From NCBI GenBank assembly GCA_003153055.1, contig PMBV01000305.1, positions 1 to 10,993 on the forward strand: a stretch of 10,993 nt of DNA, in the 5' to 3' direction. The position numbers and the translations under genes are program-made. The notes beneath the pieces were generated by a model. That model was not told the DNA's origin. It did not search any database and was given only the letters and a program-made list of their open reading frames with translations. Origin of the DNA: Myxococcales bacterium. Lineage in GTDB: Bacteria; Myxococcota; Myxococcia; Myxococcales; Myxococcaceae. This document shows positions 5,124 to 10,993 of the stretch, in pieces. Within the stretch, counting starts at the first letter, position 1, and the number at the start of each line of letters is the position of its first letter.

Positions 5124-8100
5124 ATGCTCACTCTCGTCCTGTCGCTGTCGGTGCTGGGCCAGACGCCGTCGTGGAAGGCAATCGACGAGCTCGTCAGCCA
5201 GCAGAAGTACGAGGCCGCGGCCACCGCCGCCGAGAAGCGTCTCGCCGCCGCCCGCAAGGGAGCCGACGACGCCGAGCTCGCCAAGGTGCTCATCGCTCTG
5301 ACCCAGTACCGCATCGCCCTGGGCGGGGCCGAGACCGCGGTGAAGAAGCTCAAGGCCGAGGCGTGGCCCAAGGCCGAGGTCGGCCGCACGGCGGTCGAGC
5401 TGTTCTACGTCGCGACCTTGACCAACTACCTCGAGACCTACGGCTACGAAATCTCTCGGCGCGAGAAGATAGACACCAAGGGCGAGGTCGACCTCAAGGC
5501 CTGGACCTCCGAAGAGCTCCGCGCGGAGATCGGCCGGACCTACGAAGCCGCCTGGAAGCGGCGCGAGGCCCTCGGCACCAAGCCCCTGGGCGCGCTGGCG
5601 GGCTACCTCACGCCCAATGACTACCCCTCAGGCATTCGAGACACCCTGCGCGACGTGCTCGCCTACATGCGGGCCAAGGACCTCGCCAACACCGCCTGGT
5701 GGACACCGGAGCACTCCAACTCGGTCTACCTCCTCTCGCTGCCCGCACTCATCGCCGGAGACCCAGCGAAGTCCTCTCAGCTCTCGCTCGCCGACGAGCG
5801 CCTTCACCCCCTGGTGCGCATCGGCGCCGTGCTCGACGACCTCGAGGCTTGGCACAAGAAGGAAGGCCGCGGCGAGGCCGCCCTCAACGCCCGCCTCACC
5901 CGGCTCACGCTGCTGCGCGCCTCCTTCACCGAGACCGACGAGCGGCAGCGGTTCATCGCCGAGCTCGAGGCGCGCCTCGTCGCCACGCTCCCCTTCTCGG
6001 CCTATGCCCGGGCCACGCTGGCCGAGTGGTACCGCGACGCTGGAGAGCTGGTGAAGGGCCGTGACGCCGCCGCGCTGGGGCTCAAGGCCTTCCCCTCCTC
6101 GGTCGGAGGCCGCCGCTGTGCTCACCTGGTCGCCGCCTTCGAGGCGCCCGGGTACTCGATGCAGATGATGAAGGTCGACGGCACCGGAAAGCGCTCGGTG
6201 GAGCTCTCGGCCAAGAACCTGGGCCGGCTGTACCTCCGCGCCTACCGGTTGTCGGCCGCTCAGGTTCTCGGCGCTGGCAAGGGTCGCCTGATGCCAGAGG
6301 ACGAGGAGCTGAGGGCGCTCCTCCGAGGCAAGCCCGAGGCCGCCTGGTCCGTCGAGCTCCCTGCGACGCCGGACCTCAAGGAGCACCGCACCGTGGTGAC
6401 ACCTCCGCTCAAGGCCCTCGGGCCCTACGCCCTCATCGCCTCGGTGAAGGAGAGCTTCGTCGACTCGGCCAACTCCATCGTCGGCTCGGTCTTCTTCGCC
6501 TCTCACCTGGTCATGAACGTGAGCCAGACGCCGCCCGACAACTTGGCTCTTGTGGTGGTGCGCGACGGGGAAGCTGGGGCGCCGCTCTCCGGGGTCAAGG
6601 TCGAGCTGTGGAGGATGCGGTGGGACCAGCCCAAGGAACTCCTCGAGACGCAGACGAGCAGTGCCGACGGGGTGGCGCGGTTCAAGGGTGGTCGCTCCAC
6701 CGACCACCAATACTTCCTCATGGCTCGGCGGGGCGATGAGCTCACCGTCGACGAGCAGGGGCTCTACTTCTGGGGCTCGGAGAGCGTCGAGGCCGACGCG
6801 GCGCTCATCTACACGGACCGTTCCATCTACCGGCCGACGCAGAAGGTGTCGTGGAAGGTCGTCGCCTGGAGAGGTCAGCGCGAGTCGGGGAAGCTCAGGA
6901 GCCAGCCCAATACCAAGCTCACCGTGCGCCTGATGGATCCGAACTGGCAAGAGGTGGCCAAGGCATCGGTCATCACCAACGACTTCGCCTCGGCCTGGGG
7001 CGAGTTCACCGTGCCCACCGGCCGGCTGCTTGGCATGTGGCGCCTCGAGGTTCAGAAGGCCGATGTGTCGCTGGGCCAAACCATTCTGCGCGTCGAGGAG
7101 TACAAGCGACCCACCTTCGAGGCCTCGTTCAAGGAGGGCGGCCCTCCCGCGCGGCTCAACGCCCCGGTGCGGCTGACCGGCGAGGCGCGGTACTACTTCG
7201 GGCTACCGGTGACCTCGGGGAACGCGAAGTGGCGCGTCGAGCGAACGCCGGTCTACCCCTGGTATTGGTGGAGCTGGCGCCCCATGCCGGTGAGCCGACC
7301 CCAGGTGGTCGCCTCCGGAGTCGCGGCCCTGAAGGAGGACGGTACCTTCATCGTGGACTTCACTCCGCTCGCCGACTCCCGGCTGTCGAAGGAGGTCAGC
7401 TACGCCTACGCCGTCTCGGCCGACATCACCGACGAGGGTGGCGAGACGCGCCAGGCGAGCCGCTCCATTCGCGTCGGGCAAGTCTCCGTCCAGGCCACCT
7501 TTGCGGTCGACTCGGGCTTCTTCCGCGAGGGCCAGGGCGTAAGCCTCGGGGTCAAGCGCACTGACCTCAACGGCGTCGGCAGGGCTGGCAAGGGCACCTT
7601 CAGGGTGGTGGCGCTCCAGCAACCCCAGAGCGCGCTGCTCCCTGCCGATGAGCCGCCTCAGTTGGACCCCAGCGCGCCCAGGCCGGTGCTCGTCACCCCG
7701 GGCGACGAGGTGCGCTCGCGCTGGAGCTCGGACTATTCAGCGGCGGCCACTCTCAGGCGCTGGGGCGAGGGTGCCGAGAAGGCCCGCGGCGAGCTGACCC
7801 ACGGGGCTGACGGCTCGGCGACCATCAGCCTGGCGGCGCTGCCGGCGGGCGCGTGGCGAGTGCTCTACGAGACGAAGGACGACTTCAACGCCACCTGGGC
7901 CATGTCTCAAGACGTCATCGTCTCGGGCGAGAAGGACTTCCCGGTGAAGCTCCCCGCGCTGCTCGAGGTCGAGCACCCCAGCGTCGAGGTGGGAGGCACG
8001 GCGCGCTTCCTCATCGGCTCGGCCTTCGCCGGCCAACGGGTGCTCTACGAGGTGTACCGGTCGAGCCAGCTCATCGAGCGCCGCTGGCTCACCGCCGGAG

Positions 8101-10993
8101 CCGACGGGGCCATTCTCTCGAGGCCCGTCACCGCCGAGGATCGAGGCGGCTTCGCCATCATCGTCAGCGTGGTGCGTGACTGGCAGTTGATGCAATTCCA
8201 GCAATCCATCTACGTGCCGTGGGACGACAAGACCCTGTCGCTCGAGTTCTCCACGTTCCGCGACTCCATGCGGCCTGGAGCGAAGGAAATCTTCCGGGTG
8301 ACAGTGAAAGGGCAGGGCAAGGCGCTCGAGGCCGGCGCTGCCGAGGTATTGGCATACATGTATGACCAATCACTCGACCTCTTCGGGCCGCACGTCCCGC
8401 CCTCGGTGCCGGACCTCTACCCGAACCGGGCGTTCGCCAGCGCGGCCCGGGTGACGCTGGGGCCGGCTCCCAACCACTTCCTCTCTCGGTCGGCCTGGTT
8501 CAGCCTGCCCGACGACGTGCGCCTCAGAGACGACGCCCTGACGTACCTCGACGGCTGGGGCATTGGAGGCATGGGGTCGCGGAATCATCGTCTGAGAGGC
8601 GCGGGGCTCGCCAAGTCCGATTCCCTCATGGCCTTCGAGGCCGCGCCGACGCCCGCTCCGTCGGCGATGGCCGAGTCCGCGGCGCAGTCGCCGGCGGCGC
8701 CGCCACCCCCTGAGGCGAAGAAGGTCATGGCCGACAAGCGGGAGGAGCCTCGGCCTCAAGGCAACGAGGGCCAGGCCTCCCAGGTGCCGCCGCGGTCGAA
8801 CTTCTCGGAGACGGCCTTCTTCGCTCCGCACCTCCTCATCGACGGCACCGGCGCCGCCGCCATCGAGTTCACCGTGCCCGACTCGGTGACGGCCTGGAAC
8901 GTCTGGGCTCACGCGTTGACCCGAGACCTCAAGGGCGGCAGCACCAAGCGAGTGACGCGCTCGGTGAAGGACCTGATGGTGCGCCCATACCTGCCGCGCT
9001 TCCTGCGGGAGAGCGACCAGGCCAACCTCAAGGTCGTCGTCAACAACGCCTCCACGGCCGACCTCGCCGGTGAGCTGGTGCTCGACATCATCGACCCCGA
9101 CACCCAGAAGAGCGTCGCCGCGGAGTTCGGCCACTCCCCCGCGCCCCAGCCCTTCACCGTCAAGGCAGGGCAGGGGGCGACGTTGACCTTCCCCGTCACC
9201 GCCCCCAAGCGCGTGGGCCTGGTGGCCTTCAAGGTGGTGGCCAAGGCTGGCGACGTGTCTGACGGAGAGCTGCGACCACTCCCGCTCCTGCCGTCACGCA
9301 TGCACCTGGCCCAGTCGCGCTTCGTGACACTGAAGGACAAAGACTCGCGCACGCTGAAGTTCGATGAGCTGGCGAAGAATGCCGACCCGACGCGGCTCAA
9401 CGAGCAGCTCGTCGTGACCGTCGACGCTCAGCTCTTCTACTCGGTGCTCACGGCCCTGCCGTACCTCGTGCGGTACCCCTACGAGTGCTCGGAGCAGACG
9501 CTCAATCGCTTCCTGTCGACTGGCATCGTCGGCAGCGTCTTCCGCGATTCCCCGGCCATCGCCGACATGGGGAGGAAGCTGGCCAAGCGGAGCACCCGCT
9601 ACGAGACGTTCGACGCGCTGGACCCCAACCGGAAGCTCGGCCTCGAGGAGTCTCCCTGGCTCCTCGAGTCGCAAGGCAAGGACGGCCCCGAGAAGGACGA
9701 GCTCATCAACATGCTCGACCCCAAGGTCATCGAGGCCGAGCGTGCCAGCGCCCTCAACCGGCTGAAGAAGACGCAGCAGGCGGCGCAGGGCGGCTTCCCT
9801 TGGTTCCCAGGTGGTCCGCCGAGCCCGTACATCACCACGTACATCCTCCACGGCTTCGCTCGGGCGTTGGAGTTCAAGGTCGACGTGCCCAAGGACATGG
9901 CGGTGAGCGCCTGGCAGTTCGTCGCCAGCGACTTCACCGGTGATGTGCGCAGCTGCATGGCCCACGATGCCTGCTGGGAATACGTCACCTTCCTCAACTA
10001 CGTCGCCTCGGCCTTCCCCGACGACACCTGGCGGGGCGGCGCCTTGAGTGACGCTCAGCGCCAGGAGATGCTGGCGTTCAGCTTCCGCCACTGGAAGCAG
10101 CACAGCCCGTACTTGAAGGGCATGCTGGCCTTGACGCTCAAGCGGGCCAAGCGCGACGCCGACGCGAAGCTCGTCTTCGACAGCGTGATGGACTCCTCCA
10201 AGACGACGCAAGACGACGGCACCTTCTGGCAGCCGGAGGACCGAGCCTGGCTCTGGTACAACGACAGCATCGAGTCGCACGCCTTCGCGCTCCGGGTGCT
10301 GGGCGAGCTCGCCCCGAAGGACTCGCGGCGCGCCGGGCTGGTGCAGTGGCTGCTCCTCAACAAGAAGCTCAGCCACTGGAAGTCGACCAAGGCCACCGCC
10401 GAGGTCCTCTACTCGATGGTGAAGTACCTCGAGGCCGAGCACGCCCTGGGGGTCCGCGAGGAGTCGAACGTCGAGGTCGGCCCGGTGAAGAAGACCTTCG
10501 TCTTCCTACCCGACGAGTACACCGGCAAGAAGAACCAGCTCGTCATTCCCGGAGACCAGCTGGACCCCGCGACGCAGTCGACGGTGACGGTGTCGAAGTC
10601 GACGAAGGGCTTCCAGTTCGCCTCCGCCACGTGGCACTTCTCGACGGACAAGCTCCCCAAGGAGGGCAGCGGCGACCTGTTCCACGTCTCGCGGACGTAC
10701 TTCAAGCGCGTCAAGCAGGGCACCCAGACGACGCTCCAGCCGTTGACCGATGGGGCCAAGCTCGAGCCGGGCGACGAGCTCGAGGTGCAGCTCTCCATCC
10801 GCGCGCGGCAGGCGGCGGAGTACGTGCACCTGAGAGACCCGCGGGGCGCCGGCTTCGAGCCAGAGAACGCGACCTCGAAGTACCAGTGGGACTTGGGCGT
10901 GGTGCGCTACGAGGAGTTCCGCGACTCGGGCACCAACTTCTTCTTTGAGCGCCTGCCGCCCGGTGAGTACACGATGAAGTACCGGGTGCGCGC
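5124..10993 (+). CDS. Alpha-2-macroglobulin family protein, thioester type (partial, runs off right edge)
   Basis: The frame is open from ATG 5124 to the right edge: 1956 residues, no stop. Homologues of this long type suggest little is missing. Layout: a short hydrophobic signal (about 1-13, MLTLVLSLSVLGQ); a largely helical region (15-335); beta-rich macroglobulin-like domains from about 340; an MG2 domain marked by TDRSIYRP (564-571), ending near VEEYKRPTFE (657-666); further beta domains including an aromatic YPWYWWSW loop; an Ala/Pro/charged linker (1169-1225); the A2M domain with FFAPHLL and SVTAWNVWAHA (Trp1258); the thioester motif YPYE-C1455-SE-Q1458; an alpha-toroid thioester domain with GGFPWFPGG (1556-1564); and a C-terminal beta domain (about 1860 on). 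I saw only four cysteines: 332, 1455, 1611 and 1617. Bacterial relatives such as E. coli YfhM are periplasmic protease traps: bait cleavage exposes the thioester, which binds the protease covalently. No lipobox is visible, so anchoring is unclear. An in-frame TAA at 5112-5114 and AAGG at 5113-5116 fix the start. Confidence 0.93.
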   Translation, partial: MLTLVLSLSVLGQTPSWKAIDELVSQQKYEAAATAAEKRLAAARKGADDAELAKVLIALTQYRIALGGAETAVKKLKAEAWPKAEVGRTAVELFYVATLTNYLETYGYEISRREKIDTKGEVDLKAWTSEELRAEIGRTYEAAWKRREALGTKPLGALAGYLTPNDYPSGIRDTLRDVLAYMRAKDLANTAWWTPEHSNSVYLLSLPALIAGDPAKSSQLSLADERLHPLVRIGAVLDDLEAWHKKEGRGEAALNARLTRLTLLRASFTETDERQRFIAELEARLVATLPFSAYARATLAEWYRDAGELVKGRDAAALGLKAFPSSVGGRRCAHLVAAFEAPGYSMQMMKVDGTGKRSVELSAKNLGRLYLRAYRLSAAQVLGAGKGRLMPEDEELRALLRGKPEAAWSVELPATPDLKEHRTVVTPPLKALGPYALIASVKESFVDSANSIVGSVFFASHLVMNVSQTPPDNLALVVVRDGEAGAPLSGVKVELWRMRWDQPKELLETQTSSADGVARFKGGRSTDHQYFLMARRGDELTVDEQGLYFWGSESVEADAALIYTDRSIYRPTQKVSWKVVAWRGQRESGKLRSQPNTKLTVRLMDPNWQEVAKASVITNDFASAWGEFTVPTGRLLGMWRLEVQKADVSLGQTILRVEEYKRPTFEASFKEGGPPARLNAPVRLTGEARYYFGLPVTSGNAKWRVERTPVYPWYWWSWRPMPVSRPQVVASGVAALKEDGTFIVDFTPLADSRLSKEVSYAYAVSADITDEGGETRQASRSIRVGQVSVQATFAVDSGFFREGQGVSLGVKRTDLNGVGRAGKGTFRVVALQQPQSALLPADEPPQLDPSAPRPVLVTPGDEVRSRWSSDYSAAATLRRWGEGAEKARGELTHGADGSATISLAALPAGAWRVLYETKDDFNATWAMSQDVIVSGEKDFPVKLPALLEVEHPSVEVGGTARFLIGSAFAGQRVLYEVYRSSQLIERRWLTAGADGAILSRPVTAEDRGGFAIIVSVVRDWQLMQFQQSIYVPWDDKTLSLEFSTFRDSMRPGAKEIFRVTVKGQGKALEAGAAEVLAYMYDQSLDLFGPHVPPSVPDLYPNRAFASAARVTLGPAPNHFLSRSAWFSLPDDVRLRDDALTYLDGWGIGGMGSRNHRLRGAGLAKSDSLMAFEAAPTPAPSAMAESAAQSPAAPPPPEAKKVMADKREEPRPQGNEGQASQVPPRSNFSETAFFAPHLLIDGTGAAAIEFTVPDSVTAWNVWAHALTRDLKGGSTKRVTRSVKDLMVRPYLPRFLRESDQANLKVVVNNASTADLAGELVLDIIDPDTQKSVAAEFGHSPAPQPFTVKAGQGATLTFPVTAPKRVGLVAFKVVAKAGDVSDGELRPLPLLPSRMHLAQSRFVTLKDKDSRTLKFDELAKNADPTRLNEQLVVTVDAQLFYSVLTALPYLVRYPYECSEQTLNRFLSTGIVGSVFRDSPAIADMGRKLAKRSTRYETFDALDPNRKLGLEESPWLLESQGKDGPEKDELINMLDPKVIEAERASALNRLKKTQQAAQGGFPWFPGGPPSPYITTYILHGFARALEFKVDVPKDMAVSAWQFVASDFTGDVRSCMAHDACWEYVTFLNYVASAFPDDTWRGGALSDAQRQEMLAFSFRHWKQHSPYLKGMLALTLKRAKRDADAKLVFDSVMDSSKTTQDDGTFWQPEDRAWLWYNDSIESHAFALRVLGELAPKDSRRAGLVQWLLLNKKLSHWKSTKATAEVLYSMVKYLEAEHALGVREESNVEVGPVKKTFVFLPDEYTGKKNQLVIPGDQLDPATQSTVTVSKSTKGFQFASATWHFSTDKLPKEGSGDLFHVSRTYFKRVKQGTQTTLQPLTDGAKLEPGDELEVQLSIRARQAAEYVHLRDPRGAGFEPENATSKYQWDLGVVRYEEFRDSGTNFFFERLPPGEYTMKYRVR
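8628..8798 (+). other. Candidate bait-region linker of the alpha-2-macroglobulin (residues 1169-1225)
   Basis: Fifty-seven residues of low complexity, rich in Ala, Pro, Glu, Lys and Arg (including APTPAPSAMAESAAQ and PPPPEAKK), lie directly before the NFSETAFF start of the A2M domain. In alpha-2-macroglobulins the flexible protease-sensitive bait sequence sits just before or near this domain. The mix of small, basic and acidic residues would offer cleavage sites to proteases of many specificities. The bait role is inferred from position and composition. Confidence 0.5.
9486..9497 (+). other. Thioester motif CSEQ of the alpha-2-macroglobulin
   Basis: Codons for Cys1455-Ser-Glu-Gln1458 sit in the context YPYECSEQTLNRFLS, matching the CxEQ internal thioester of complement C3, alpha-2-macroglobulin and E. 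coli YfhM, where the Cys thiol and Gln side chain form the bond. Its presence argues for a covalent-trapping protein, not a YfaS-like paralogue lacking the thioester. Confidence 0.9.

Noticed and set aside
5628..7079. 483-residue leftward open frame inside the alpha-2-macroglobulin gene
   Set aside because: It is antisense to a continuous frame with strong family motifs and has no domain of its own; long antisense frames are common with this codon bias.

Overview
The window is G+C-rich, with coding regions that strongly prefer G or C at third codon positions and many CTC-GAG codon pairs. With the gene content (a mono-haem c-type lipoprotein, a giant alpha-2-macroglobulin of the long helical-N-terminus type, and a COG4586/4587/3694-type ABC exporter), this suggests a Gram-negative bacterium, most likely a myxobacterium (Myxococcota). 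That assignment is inference from composition and families; no rRNA or other marker is present.

Layout. 1-190 (+): the last codons of a gene entering from the left, not identified. 191-233: a short gap between convergent genes with a small inverted repeat. 234-764 (-): a small secreted, probably lipid-anchored, mono-haem cytochrome c-like protein. 765-907: a divergent intergenic region. 908-2350 (+): cobyric acid synthase CobQ/CbiP, complete with both functional domains. 2351-2365: a 15-base gap between convergent stop codons. 2366-4961 (-): a tightly packed three-gene ABC-2 type exporter operon, transcribed as ATPase (GTG start), permease 1 (overlapping TGATG junction), then permease 2 (5-base gap, strong Shine-Dalgarno). 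4962-5123: a second divergent intergenic region, holding CTCGAG repeats and a possible leader stem-loop. 5124-10993 (+): a giant alpha-2-macroglobulin family protein, at least 1956 residues and open at the right edge, with a thioester motif (Cys1455-Ser-Glu-Gln1458) and an Ala/Pro-rich linker at the position expected for a protease bait region.

Functionally the window is a set of neighbouring single genes and one operon, not one pathway. CobQ does one step of B12 synthesis and no other cob gene is visible. The exporter's substrate cannot be read from the sequence. The alpha-2-macroglobulin is expected to work outside the cytoplasmic membrane as a covalent protease trap. It shares a divergent promoter region with the exporter operon, but only position links them. 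I see no mobile element, CRISPR array, tRNA, rRNA or defence island. The most interesting item is the alpha-2-macroglobulin, especially its bait-like linker and its signal sequence lacking basic residues. I did not find a clearly novel multi-gene system.
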